The notes: generated by a model not told the origin, from the letters alone. 59,605 nt of DNA from Paenibacillus sp. FJAT-29882 (GCF_001510645.1 NZ_LMVB01000010.1:121419-181023); one strand, 5' to 3'; shown: positions 6,387-14,384, counted from the first letter of the stretch. Numbers and translations are program-made.

Positions 6387-6409
6387 ACACAATTATAACT
6401 ATATTTATT

Positions 6410-6682
6410 TTACTTAACAGCTTCTTTTAATTCCTTACCTGGTTTAAAAGCAGGAACTTTGGAAGCTGCAATTTGTATTTCTTCTCCTGTTTGTGGGTTT
6501 CTACCCGTTCGAGCTGCTCGGTCGCGCACTTCAAACGTGCCAAATCCAATCAATTGTAATTTCTCTTCTTTAGCAAGCGTAACAGAAATTGTTTCAATCC
6601 ATGCATCCACTGCTTTTTTAGCGTCTTCTTTTGTTAGTTCTGCTTGTACCGCTACCGCATTCACTAGATCTGTTTTGTTCAT
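6410..6682 (-). CDS. hup: HU family DNA-binding protein, copy 1
   Basis: Nucleoid protein that bends DNA as a dimer. The 90-residue length is standard. It has the N-terminal helices MNKTDLVNAVAVQAELTKEDA, the GFGTFEVRDRAARTGRNPQTG beta arm with the DNA-contacting RxxRxGRNP segment, and the AFKPGKELKEAVK end. The ATG at 6682 is preferred over the TTG two codons upstream because CGAGGTG lies 7-9 bases before it. It differs from HU-2 (27559-27831) at only six residues, and the upstream and downstream DNA is also duplicated. Trp at position 28 (VDAWIET) is unusual for HU. Confidence 0.95.
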   Translation of the reverse strand: MNKTDLVNAVAVQAELTKEDAKKAVDAWIETISVTLAKEEKLQLIGFGTFEVRDRAARTGRNPQTGEEIQIAASKVPAFKPGKELKEAVK

Positions 6683-6735
6683 CGTCAAACACCTCGTCTT
6701 TTATTCTTCATTAGTATGTAGTAATGACATTAACA

Positions 6736-6755
6736 ACATAACATACGTTCGGTAT
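6736..6755. promoter_or_regulatory. Conserved palindrome upstream of HU-1
   Basis: ACATACGTTCGGTATGT is a 6-bp dyad (ACATAC / GTATGT) conserved exactly in the HU-2 leader near 27890. It could be an operator shared by the two HU genes. Confidence 0.4.
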
Positions 6756-7068
6756 GTCTGTCACTTGTAAGGCTAGAAAATAGGAAGTTATATTCCTGCC
6801 ATTATTGCTAAGATTAGCTCTTTACAATTTCCGAGAAGATGACTTATGTCAACCTCACATATATCGCGTACTCACTCTGTTCCTTCTCCTTAGTCTGAGT
6901 GTATCTTAGTAGACTATTTTTACGGATTTTTTCGCCCCAATATGCTATCCCTCAAATTCTTTTTAAATTCGTTCATGTTCATTTGTTTTCTTTTCACACA
7001 TACACCTTTCGGGATTGTCATTGACAGTCCCGTTTTTTTGTTTAAAGAATTATCCTCTAAAAAAAAGG

Positions 7069-7098
7069 AAAGTATGATTTTGTATAGTTTCGTACTTT
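7069..7098. repeat. 30-bp palindromic repeat, copy 4
   Basis: AAAGTATGA ... TCGTACTTT. Relative to copies 2 and 3 the third arm pair has changed from T:A to A:T, keeping the pairing. Confidence 0.55.
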
Positions 7099-7110
7099 AA
7101 ATTTTCATCT

Positions 7111-7184
7111 TTACTGCATAGTATTTTCATTGGCTGCTTTGTACGCATCCGAACCTGGAGCACAATGCATAATGATAACTATCA
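7111..7184 (-). pseudogene. Carboxy-terminal stump of an isochorismatase-like gene, copy 2
   Basis: Diverged duplicate of 1131-1201. The minus strand reads MHCAPGSDAYKAANENTMQ then TAA. It sits immediately before the third YjcZ gene, as part of a duplicated block covering 7069-7640. Confidence 0.35.
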
Positions 7185-7194
7185 TATATTTGTG

Positions 7195-7220
7195 TCATTT
7201 TATGATTTTAAACATACAAT
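7195..7220 (+). promoter_or_regulatory. Putative sporulation promoter of YjcZ paralogue 3
   Basis: CATACAATA at 7213 matches both sigma-E and sigma-K -10 consensus; TCATTTT lies 11 bases upstream, as in the other paralogues. Confidence 0.5.
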
Positions 7221-7247
7221 AAATTAGCCCATGTAAGTAGTAAGTTC

Positions 7248-7266
7248 CTCCTTAAAACAAAAGGAG
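7248..7266 (+). promoter_or_regulatory. Hairpin sequestering the Shine-Dalgarno of the 7277 gene
   Basis: CTCCTT (7248-7253) pairs with the AAGGAG ribosome site (7261-7266) across a 7-base loop. Confidence 0.5.
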
Positions 7267-7276
7267 ATGTTTGTAT

Positions 7277-7456
7277 ATGTCAGGTTGTGTCGATGGCGGT
7301 ATTGGTTTTGGAGGCGGTTTTGCCTTTATAGTGGTTTTATTTATCCTCTTAATCATCGTTGGCTGTAGTTGTTCCGGTGGATTCGGCGGGGGTGGCTATG
7401 GATACGGAGGCGGTTACGGAGGCGGTTACGGAGGCGGTTACGGAGGCTTCTGCTAA
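7277..7456 (+). CDS. YjcZ-family small sporulation-type protein, paralogue 3
   Basis: A 59-residue protein with the family layout: MSGCVDGGIGFGGGF, a hydrophobic segment (FIVVLFILLIIVG), CSC, then a long GGYGG-repeat tail ending FC. The ATG at 7277 is set by AAAGGAG. The gene with its leader and ~190 bp of downstream DNA is a duplicate of the 2096 gene; the hydrophobic segment has diverged slightly. Probably a spore-associated membrane peptide by family. Confidence 0.82.
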   Translation: MSGCVDGGIGFGGGFAFIVVLFILLIIVGCSCSGGFGGGGYGYGGGYGGGYGGGYGGFC

Positions 7457-7470
7457 TAAATAAGTAACAA

Positions 7471-7506
7471 AAAGGACGACCGTCATAGGCCGTCCTTCTT
7501 TATTTT
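7471..7506 (+). terminator. Terminator of YjcZ paralogue 3
   Basis: Stem AAGGACGACC / GGCCGTCCTT (one mismatch) followed by CTTTATTTT. Confidence 0.75.
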
Positions 7507-7673
7507 AAAGCTGGTTATTAAATTAAGATTGCTGACTATCAAGACCATATTCATGTAATTTTTTCCATTCTCTTAATTCGTCCAGATAATAAAAAAAGGA
7601 GCTGTTTTCGGATCCTGGGATTTAAGTAAAGCATCCGTAATATTATTTACCCCCAACCCGGTTAGGCGGGACT

Positions 7674-8066
7674 TCATGCATTTTTCTTTTGGTCATTTTT
7701 CTCCCTCATGCGCTTTATATCCTCTTTAGGTGGAAAACCAAACATATGGGAATATTCACGACTGAATTGTGATGGACTATCATAACCAACTCGGAATGCA
7801 GCATCAGTGGCATCTGTTGACTCGGATAATAACAGACGTCGAGCTTCCTGTAGTCTAAGTTGTTTTTGGAACTGAATCGGGCTCATAGCAGTAACCTCTT
7901 TAAAGTGCCTATGAAACGATGAAACACTCATATTCACTGTTTCCGCAAGTTCCTCAATCCGAAAAGATTTCTGATAGTTATTTATGGTTTGTTGGATAAC
8001 AGCTTTTTCTATAAGTTTGTGAAGGAATGTATTTAAACTAACCTGATCGATAGTACATGCCTTCAC
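7674..8066 (-). pseudogene. AraC-family regulator, C-terminal DNA-binding half only
   Basis: The 130 residues form the two-HTH AraC domain (FRIEELAETVNMSVSSFHRHFK, then MSPIQFQKQLRLQEARRLLL and AAFRVGYDSPSQFSREYSHMFG). Intact relatives are about 300 residues with an N-terminal cupin-like AraC_N domain, which is missing: a stop codon lies five codons upstream of the GTG. The upstream break is close to the 20-bp array at 8158. It could still bind DNA if expressed, but is most likely a remnant. Confidence 0.65.
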
Positions 8067-8157
8067 AATCTCTATTTTTTAACATAAATATTCAAATTTA
8101 CTACCAAGTGTTATTCTTGTATATGGCCCGATTGTTGAATAGATTGACTCACATTTT

Positions 8158-8210
8158 TTAAACGAATTTATTGTAAATTAAACAAATTTTTTGTAACTTA
8201 ACAAATTCGG
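8158..8210. repeat. 20-bp array, 2-3 units, abutting the ~420-bp element
   Basis: TTAAACGAATTTATTGTAAA (8158), TTAAACAAATTTTTTGTAAC (8178) and a partial TTAACAAATTCGG (8198) at exact 20-bp spacing. The partial unit runs straight into the ~420-bp repeat. A lone ACAAATTCG occurs at about 12553. Confidence 0.55.
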
Positions 8211-8640
8211 CTCGCTCGGTATGGCAGCGTAGCCGCAAATGGTACAGGTATCTACGGAATGTAGGAGCTAGCCTTACAGACCGTGGTTATCGAGTCATTT
8301 ACTGCCGAAGCGACACGTATAGCCTGTAAGAAAGGACGCTTTTCCCTTTCTTACAGGCTGTAGTGCTGCCGCCCGAAATATACTTGAAGCCTTTATCTAT
8401 AAAACTTTCTAAAGAAAAACCTTACCTAAAGACTACTCGAAGCGTCACAAATGAATATAACGCGAAATATATTGATATTGAGCAAGGGAGTTTAGTTAGT
8501 CATAACTAAGATTTACTTTCACCAGGTACCCTTGCTCTTAACCGTAAAGAACAACGAATGCTTGACAGTGACAATAAGGATAAATAATAATCTTGCACAT
8601 CTGCTAGTAATGAGATTACATAACTCAAGTAGCGATAATC
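8207..8640. repeat. ~420-bp structured repeat, copy A
   Basis: Long near-duplicate of 42303-42722. It holds a 15-bp perfect hairpin (AGCCTGTAAGAAAGG / CCTTTCTTACAGGCT at about 8315-8355), and a 9-bp long-range stem GAGCAAGGG / CCCTTGCTC enclosing TTAGTTA-GTCA-TAACTAA. The short open frames inside differ between copies mainly at amino-acid-changing sites, so protein coding is unlikely. Candidate structured RNA, single-strand origin or mobile-element end. Confidence 0.65.
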
Positions 8641-8822
8641 AGCGCCATTTAAATGAACCTTCCTCAAAAATAATGAATTAACATGGTTATGTAACAGATT
8701 CTCATTGATAACCAGAATAAATTCTCGTTTTATCCTTTTCGTATACGATAATCGGATATAATAAATCCAGAGCAACATTTAGGTTTTTATTTGTTCTACG
8801 AGTTGATAAAGGGGATGCCTCA

Positions 8823-9035
8823 ATGAATAAAGAGAAACTATTAAAAAAGATTCAGAGTGCCCATCAAGGTAATTTATTTTCACTAGAAATTCCTAAGAAT
8901 ACTAAAGAAGATGAAAACAAGATTGAAGATTTGGTTAAAGAATTAGAAAGAGAGGGAAGAATTAAATTAAGAGAGTATGTGCAGCGAGAATACTCTGTTT
9001 ATTTACATGGAATCATTAAGTATGTATCCGATTAA
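8823..9035 (+). CDS. Small hypothetical protein
   Basis: A 70-residue, highly charged protein (MNKEKLLKKIQSAHQGNLFS, EDENKIEDLVKELEREGRIK). The pattern helix - helix ending in EREGRIKL - beta strand resembles a minimal winged-helix fold but no family is recognised. AAAGGGGATG lies before the ATG at suitable spacing and a terminator follows, so it is probably a real monocistronic gene. It lies between the ~420-bp element and gene stumps, a setting typical of accessory DNA. Confidence 0.65.
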   Translation: MNKEKLLKKIQSAHQGNLFSLEIPKNTKEDENKIEDLVKELEREGRIKLREYVQREYSVYLHGIIKYVSD

Positions 9036-9049
9036 TCGGGTACTTTTTT
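9023..9049 (+). terminator. Terminator of the 8823 gene
   Basis: GTATCCGAT / ATCGGGTAC stem (one G:U) overlapping the stop codon, then TTTTTTT. Confidence 0.8.
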
Positions 9050-9097
9050 TATTGGGGTTAAGAAAAAACTTTAACAGAGACTGTTGAAAAGAACTGA

Positions 9098-9123
9098 GTG
9101 CATATAACCCGTCTTATATGCAC
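9098..9123. repeat. Perfect 10-bp hairpin
   Basis: GTGCATATAA / TTATATGCAC with a 6-base loop. No T-run; function unknown. Confidence 0.4.
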
Positions 9124-9183
9124 AGGTACCTCTCTTGTGGCAATAAAAAAACAGAAGCCTATTAGCTCCTGCTCCTACCTAGC

Positions 9184-9463
9184 TTAACAACATTGCCCGT
9201 ATACGTGATCTTGATCATCTGCTAAGGTACAATCACCAATATCTCCATACATCTCTTTAAGATAGCCTGCCACCCGGTTATGAATCTCATATAGTGTAGG
9301 TTTGGAATAAATCTCGATCAAATTGATACTAATTACTTTAATAAATGAACAAATGGAAAACAATAGTTCAATAAAACAGCGGCAGTCTAGGACTTTATTT
9401 TCCCTAGGCTGACGATTTTGTAATTCTAAAAACCTCGTGAGATCAGCAACCCCAGTCTAAAAC
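9184..9463 (-). pseudogene. Unidentified coding remnant
   Basis: The minus strand stays open for about 92 codons with no start codon and ends TAA. It reads RLGVADLTRFLELQNRQPRE, then SKPTLYEIHNRVAGYLKEMY and DIGDCTLADDQDHVYGQCC. The composition is protein-like. I do not recognise the family. Lack of a start and position among other stumps point to a 5'-truncated gene. Confidence 0.4.
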
Positions 9464-9492
9464 ATTATTTTCAACGAACAAAAAGAAAGAAA

Positions 9493-9690
9493 CTACTTAA
9501 TAAGATATTTCTTACTATCTATGATCGCCATTCGTAAAGGCTGTTCTTTTATTACATAATCCTTTTCTGATAGTTGTTTATTAATCAACTGACCATCTAT
9601 AAACACATGCTGTTTTAATTTCTTGTAGTAGAAAAAACCTGATTTTTCGTAAAACACTAAATTTGTGTCCCATAAGGTTGGCTTATGATA
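9493..9690 (-). pseudogene. Unidentified coding remnant downstream of the MFS gene
   Basis: Open minus-strand frame of about 64 codons ending TAG: KPTLWDTNLVFYEKSGFFYY, KKLKQHVFIDGQLINKQLSE, then KDYVIKEQPLRMAIIDSKKY. Not recognised. It has no start of its own and its 5' end abuts the transferred-looking MFS gene, as if that block had been inserted into it. Confidence 0.4.
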
Positions 9691-10882
9691 TTTTATTATT
9701 GCGATTAATTTCTCCCGATTGTTGTTTTCTTTTTATGGTAGTGGCGACAGTCTGCACGACCATCATCGCTAAGGTAATTACAATCAGCCCCACTATTGCT
9801 GTTGAGAAGCTATCCGTCGCATCGTAAATCCAGCCAAGAATAAGGGGGCCGGTTGCCCCGATCACATAGCCGGCTGATTGAGTCATGGCCGACCAAGCAG
9901 CTGCCTCCTGCGGATTGTCGGTAGCGTCCAAAGGCAGTAGTATATTGAGAGAAAACAATGCGCCGGCGCCTACACCAATAAAGATCGTGGCAACCCACGG
10001 TTCTATGGAGGACGCAAGCATCACAAGCCCGACAAGTTCCGACAGCGCTGCAACCGTTAGCCAAAGGCGACGGGAAGGGAATTTGCGAAGCAAGATCGGC
10101 AGAACAAGGCTTACCGGAATCTGAACAGCGACGAAAATCGTAAGCGCGCTTGCAGCGTAGGACTTACTATAGCCCATCCCTTGAATAATCTGTGGCAACC
10201 AAGCTGTGAATGAATAGAATAGCATCGCCATCAAGCCGAACGTCAGTGTAAGTAGCCACGCTTTCTTATCTGTCCATGGCATTCTCGTCTTCGTGCCGGT
10301 TGAAGTGGGATGATCTTGCGGTCTAATATGCCGTATAACGAACAACCACCAAAACAGCACGGCGACGAATGCGATTACCGCCCATATCCCGAGCGCGCTC
10401 TGCCAAGAGTTCATACTATTCTGCATCGACACGGTCAAGCTCGAGCTTAGTGCTGCTCCCAGAGTAAGCGCAACCGTGTATATCGCAATCATCGAGGGCA
10501 CATGCTTAGGAAAGTGGCGCTTAATAAATCCGGGAAGAAGCGGTCCTGCAAATGCAATCCCTATACCCGCGATAAAAGCGGTAATAAGCAAAAATGAGAC
10601 CGAATTCGTGAAGAACCTAAGAATAGTACCGACTCCGATGACAAGCAGCGACCATCCCAATACCCGCTCAATACCCCATTTTCCGCTGAACTTTACGGCT
10701 ACAGGAGCGAAGAGTCCCATGCAAAGAACAGGAATCGAGGTCAGCAAACTCGCTACGGAGGCGTTCATTCCTACGCTGTTTCTAATCGTTTCGAGCAATG
10801 GTGCGATCGAGTTAATTGACGGACGCAAGTTCAATGATGCAATAAATAAAGCTATTATCATTAGAATATATTTTTTTTTCAT
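9683..10882 (-). CDS. MFS transporter, CynX/NimT (cyanate permease-like) family
   Basis: A 399-residue integral membrane protein with about twelve hydrophobic segments. The start (ALFIASLNLRPSINSIAPLL) with the LRPSI/LRP motif in TM1 is typical of the CynX/YycB group, whose members export or import small anions and nitroimidazole- or cyanate-like compounds. Substrate cannot be read from sequence. It lies 45 bp downstream of the pirin gene and is probably cotranscribed. Base composition is visibly richer in G+C than flanking DNA, as in the next two genes, suggesting transfer as a block. Confidence 0.88.
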   Translation of the reverse strand: MKKKYILMIIALFIASLNLRPSINSIAPLLETIRNSVGMNASVASLLTSIPVLCMGLFAPVAVKFSGKWGIERVLGWSLLVIGVGTILRFFTNSVSFLLITAFIAGIGIAFAGPLLPGFIKRHFPKHVPSMIAIYTVALTLGAALSSSLTVSMQNSMNSWQSALGIWAVIAFVAVLFWWLFVIRHIRPQDHPTSTGTKTRMPWTDKKAWLLTLTFGLMAMLFYSFTAWLPQIIQGMGYSKSYAASALTIFVAVQIPVSLVLPILLRKFPSRRLWLTVAALSELVGLVMLASSIEPWVATIFIGVGAGALFSLNILLPLDATDNPQEAAAWSAMTQSAGYVIGATGPLILGWIYDATDSFSTAIVGLIVITLAMMVVQTVATTIKRKQQSGEINRNNKIS

Positions 10883-10926
10883 GACAATTTCATACTCTCC
10901 TATTCGATGTTATTATAAATTTCAAT

Positions 10927-11769
10927 TTAAAATTTACCATTTCTATAATCTTGATAAGCCTGTATGATCTCTTGCTCGGTGTTCATGACGAAGGGGCCTC
11001 TTGCAACGACAGGCTCGCGAATCGGCTCGCCGGCATACAACATGACACGCATGCTGCTGCCTGCTTCGATCTTTATTTCGCTCCGCTCGGCAGTTCCCGC
11101 AGATCCCATCCATAATACCTGTCCTTGCTTCCCTACGATGCTATCGGACCCAAAGGAGCCTTCGCCTTCCAAAATATACAAAAACCCGTTGTAGGACCCT
11201 GGAAGCTCATACTTGAAGGCTGCGCCTGGCTCCATATTGATCTCAGCCATCGTAACAGGAGCAATATTTAATGTATCTGAGGCCTTATCGCCGAGTGACC
11301 CGGAAAATAGACGGATTTCAGCCCCGTTTTCATGAATGACAGGCATATCGGTCTTCCGCAAGTCTTGGTATCTGGAGGGTGACATCTTCTGTCCCGAGGG
11401 AATGTTCACCCACAATTGAAGAAGGTTTACTGTCTCGCCCTTTGCCGCGTCCTCGAGGTGTTCAACGCCTCTGCCCGCAGTCATCCATTGCGCGTCGCCA
11501 GCATGAAGCATACCTGTTCCATGCTTGCTGTCATAATGGTTAAGGTTGCCGTCAATCAAAAAAGTGACCGTCTCCATTCCGCGATGAGGATGGATGCCAA
11601 ACACTCCGCTGCGCATATGGTCATGTGCCATGAGCAGAAACGGATCATGCTCTTCCCAATGACCGGGTTCAACTATCCAGGCCATCGTATGAATGTCGCT
11701 ATTTCGTTGGAATTGAGGGGTGCGGACACTTTTTATGCCTCGACTAAATACATCTAGATTGGTCATCAT
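10927..11769 (-). CDS. Pirin family protein (YhhW-like bicupin)
   Basis: A 280-residue cytosolic bicupin metalloprotein; related proteins have quercetin 2,3-dioxygenase activity or bind redox cofactors. The pirin N-terminal metal motif is seen as DHMRSGVFGIHPHRGMETVT (His ligands in HPHRG), with HYDSKHGTGMLHAGDAQWMT and RGVEHLE following, and the C-terminal pirin domain ends FVMNTEQEI. Two adjacent ATGs follow AGGAAGATC. Upstream is a divergent HxlR regulator, so this is probably its target and an electrophile or quinone stress role is a fair inference. Confidence 0.9.
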   Translation of the reverse strand: MMTNLDVFSRGIKSVRTPQFQRNSDIHTMAWIVEPGHWEEHDPFLLMAHDHMRSGVFGIHPHRGMETVTFLIDGNLNHYDSKHGTGMLHAGDAQWMTAGRGVEHLEDAAKGETVNLLQLWVNIPSGQKMSPSRYQDLRKTDMPVIHENGAEIRLFSGSLGDKASDTLNIAPVTMAEINMEPGAAFKYELPGSYNGFLYILEGEGSFGSDSIVGKQGQVLWMGSAGTAERSEIKIEAGSSMRVMLYAGEPIREPVVARGPFVMNTEQEIIQAYQDYRNGKF

Positions 11770-11790
11770 GATCTTCCTTCCGTAAATTAT

Positions 11791-11808
11791 TTATTAACTA
11801 ACTAATAA
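11791..11808. promoter_or_regulatory. Dyad in the pirin/HxlR intergenic region
   Basis: TTATTA-N6-TAATAA lies about 20 bp upstream of the pirin start, in the divergent promoter region. A plausible HxlR operator. Confidence 0.35.
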
Positions 11809-11998
11809 AGGTGTTAGTCGGTGTGGATTCATTATGCAACGAATCGAATGATTTATGAAGTAGGCACAACAATGAAACCGTGTATCTTCAAAGTAACCTT
11901 GCGGATTAGCAAAGCTTCTAAATGGCCTTTACGAGTCGAATCGTATTAAAATTGAAATTACGATACAATAGGATAGTCAACAGGATGGAGGATCAAAA

Positions 11999-12361
11999 AT
12001 GGATGAAAAACCGGATAATTGTAAAGTCGCGACAACGTTGGATATGATTGTGGGTAAGTGGAAAATCGCCATAATGCTCCATTTGCTTCATAACGGGACG
12101 ATGAGGTTTAATGAATTACGAAAAATAATGCCTGGCGTTACTCAAAAAGTGCTCACCTCCCATTTGCGAGAGTTGGAGGAGGAGGGAATAATCATGCGGG
12201 TAACTTACCCTCAGGTTCCTCCGAAGGTTGAATATTCGATGACCAAATACGGGGAGTCGCTCCAAATGGTTCTTGATATGATGCATGACTGGGGAGTGTC
12301 TCATTTGGCACGAAAGCAACGGCAGCAATCGCAACAACTGTTCGAGAATGACAATGGTTAA
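11999..12361 (+). CDS. HxlR-family transcriptional regulator
   Basis: A 120-residue winged-helix dimeric regulator. The family pattern is clear: Cys8 (DNCKVATTLDMIVGKWKIAI), LLHNGTMRFNELRKIMPGVT, QKVLTSHLRELEEEGIIMR, and PPKVEYSMTKYGESL. Cys8 corresponds to the redox-sensing cysteine of YodB/CatR-type members. GGAGG lies 7 bases before the ATG. It is divergent from the pirin-MFS pair and probably controls it. Confidence 0.92.
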   Translation: MDEKPDNCKVATTLDMIVGKWKIAIMLHLLHNGTMRFNELRKIMPGVTQKVLTSHLRELEEEGIIMRVTYPQVPPKVEYSMTKYGESLQMVLDMMHDWGVSHLARKQRQQSQQLFENDNG

Positions 12362-12388
12362 CATTTGATACTTACTTTTAATACAGGA

Positions 12389-12409
12389 GGGGCTGCAATG
12401 AGCAGCCCC
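12389..12409 (+). terminator. Terminator-like hairpin after hxlR-type gene
   Basis: Perfect 8-bp stem GGGGCTGC / GCAGCCCC with a 5-base loop, 28 bp past the stop; weak T content afterwards. Confidence 0.55.
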
Positions 12410-12702
12410 TTCGCCACGCTATTTGGCAGGAGTGTGCAGAAAGTCCCAGCACCTGACAGGGTACCCAAGATAATATCCATCTGGATAATGACTTATTCAA
12501 TATTTATCATTTTGAAAACAAAATTCTTCTCCATTTGCTACACATTCTTGAATCTCAACAAATTCGTTTAAGGTTATAATCGGACACCTACTTTTTTCAA
12601 GCTATAACAATATAACTCCTGTACTTGGGGTAGCGTCAGGAAAATGCGGATTTACAACGTTAAGGAAATCTAAATATAAAAAATCCTAATTTCTCGGTAT
12701 TG

Positions 12703-12750
12703 AACTGCCCCGTAAATGTTAGACATTTGACTAACATTTACGGGGCAGTT
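12703..12750. repeat. Perfect 20-bp-stem hairpin
   Basis: AACTGCCCCGTAAATGTTAG and its exact complement are separated by 8 bases. Preceded by CCTAATTTCTC, part of a dispersed repeat family also seen at 14385, 18303, 39687 and 53000. It may be a MITE-like palindrome or a very strong terminator. Confidence 0.6.
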
Positions 12751-12844
12751 CATTTGATATGTAATAAGGCTTTTATAAGTTGTTTAAAACCGAAGTAATC
12801 TAAAAGATTATTGTTTCTTAAAAGGATATTAAAGTTATTTAATT

Positions 12845-12872
12845 CTTATTGAACTAAAGCCCCAGTTAGTGA
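12845..12872. repeat. Dispersed-repeat tail (GCCCC-GTTAGTGACATA type)
   Basis: AAAGCCCCAGTTAGTGACATAA resembles CTAAATTGCCCCGTTAGTGACAT at 14420 and ACAATCGCGCCCGTTAATGGA at 53045. The 12362-12913 stretch holds no gene, only these elements. Confidence 0.35.
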
Positions 12873-12913
12873 CATAAGCAATGTTCTTTTTTTAAACACA
12901 TAAAAACTATTTG

Positions 12914-13330
12914 TTAATTATTTACTACTTTTTTCATAATATCATGTAGTGTTTTTTTCTTTAAATTTTCTTCTAGTTCAAACTGTACACATCGAAATTC
13001 ATTTTCAATTACTTTAACAATCGATTGTCCGTAAGTGCATTGAGGGTTTACTTTCTGATGAACAATAAATAGCTCATTAGAAGGGTCAACAGCTTTTAAT
13101 ATCTCATATAATGTAATGTTTTCGGGTTTCTTAGCTAACATAAGCCCTTTTTTTATTGATACTGATTTTAATAAACCTGCTTTTTTTAATGCACTTGACA
13201 TGCGACGAACTACAACAGGATTTGTCCCTATACTTTCTGAAACTATTTCTGAATTTATACTATCTTTCTCTGGCACACATTCTACAAAAGCTAATATGTG
13301 TATGCCAATTGCTAATCTTGTATTAATCAC
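12914..13330 (-). CDS. ywnA: Rrf2-family transcriptional regulator (YwnA-like)
   Basis: A 138-residue winged-helix protein. MINTRLAIGIHILAFVE, then SEIVSESIGTNPVVVRRMSS, ALKKAGLLKSVSIKKGLMLA and KPENITLYEILKAVDP match Rrf2 proteins of the YwnA/YwgB subgroup, which lack the three-cysteine Fe-S site of IscR. Cysteines present (CVPE, PQCTYG, FRCVQ) are not in the IscR spacing. GGGAGGAGGGGA precedes the start. Its neighbour upstream on the same strand is ywnB-like, the same pairing as in Bacillus, so control of that gene is likely. Confidence 0.9.
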   Translation of the reverse strand: MINTRLAIGIHILAFVECVPEKDSINSEIVSESIGTNPVVVRRMSSALKKAGLLKSVSIKKGLMLAKKPENITLYEILKAVDPSNELFIVHQKVNPQCTYGQSIVKVIENEFRCVQFELEENLKKKTLHDIMKKVVNN

Positions 13331-13554
13331 TTTTTCCCCTCCTCCCTATTATTTTCACTATTTATCGTCAAGTATACGGATGTAATGAAGTTTTAAATTA
13401 TATTATGTGAAGATAATAATTCAAAATTTTTATACAAAGTCTAGCAAATTATTCAATAAAATTTAATGTTAGTTAATAAATTTAATTAAAGACTTACTAT
13501 AAATAGTAGCACGTTTTTATACTAACATTTCTAATCATTAAAATTAGGAGATGT

Positions 13555-14187
13555 CTATCCTTTTTCTCCAATAACCGTAAACGCTGCGCAAAGATGTTTT
13601 TCATTCACAGCTTCGTCAACAATCGCCACGGCTAAATCTGCATAACTTATATAACTTTCACCTACTGAATTAAAAATTAAGTGATCTTTACCTATTTCAT
13701 AATTTCCTGTTCTCTTTCCTTCTGGATCAAAAAATGCTGCAGGGGATACGTAAGTCCAAGTAATAGTAGATTCTTTTAAATCTAAATAACTTTGGTATTG
13801 ATTTTTTGAAGAAGGAATTAAAAATTTTGGGAAATCAGGAGTATCAAATAGATGTGTTGAATTTGTATCGTCAATAAAAAGTCTTCCGGCACCACCAATG
13901 ACAATTAAGCGAGTCTTAACATCATTAAAAATATCAGTTAAATGTTTCCCCATCACCCGATATTGTTCTGCTTCCGTTAACGGTGCTGAAAAAGTGCTTA
14001 TAATTACATCAAATGGTTTAATATCATCTTTTGTTAACTCTAATATACTTTTTTCAATCACATTTAATGATTCTGTAATTTTTGTAGCATCTCGTACAAT
14101 CGCAGTAACTTCTAATCCTCTTGTAGTGGCCTCTTCTACAATTTTTTTCCCAGCCTTACCAGAAGCACCTATAATACCAATTTTCAT
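13555..14187 (-). CDS. ywnB: NAD(P)-binding oxidoreductase (YwnB/NmrA-like)
   Basis: A 210-residue atypical SDR. The N terminus MKIGIIGASGKAGKKIVEEA carries the Rossmann GxxGxxG loop; DVIISTFSAPLTE, RLIVIGGAGRLFIDD and WTYVSPAAFFDPEGKRTGNY match the YwnB/flavin-reductase-like group. The ATG at 14187 is chosen because AAAGGAG lies 8 bases upstream; the in-frame extension to 14283 is hydrophobic and has no ribosome site. Probably a NADPH-dependent quinone or flavin reductase regulated by the adjacent YwnA-like protein. Confidence 0.88.
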   Translation of the reverse strand: MKIGIIGASGKAGKKIVEEATTRGLEVTAIVRDATKITESLNVIEKSILELTKDDIKPFDVIISTFSAPLTEAEQYRVMGKHLTDIFNDVKTRLIVIGGAGRLFIDDTNSTHLFDTPDFPKFLIPSSKNQYQSYLDLKESTITWTYVSPAAFFDPEGKRTGNYEIGKDHLIFNSVGESYISYADLAVAIVDEAVNEKHLCAAFTVIGEKG

Positions 14188-14384
14188 AATAATTCTCCTT
14201 TGAATAATATCAAATTTCTTATTTACTGTAACAATCATGGTTACGGTAAATAATATTATAGTTAAAGTAATTGATATTAGCAAGCATTTATTATTTGCTG
14301 TTCATTTAAAGGCATTTAGTTAAAAAACTGCTTAAAGTAAAAGGCTAATTTCATTCAAAAAATAGCATTGAAAAGTGAAAATTA

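Noticed and set aside
6736..6755. LexA box upstream of HU
   Set aside because: ACATACGTTCGGTATGT is a dyad but does not contain the Bacillus LexA consensus CGAACN4GTTCG.
8506..8778. 90-codon minus-strand frame overlapping the ~420-bp repeat
   Set aside because: No ribosome site, and the last half lies inside the structured repeat. The part outside (8640-8778) may be a truncated gene but I could not recognise it.
12365..12571. 68-codon plus-strand frame after the HxlR gene
   Set aside because: It begins across the hxlR terminator hairpin, has no ribosome site and no protein-like pattern.
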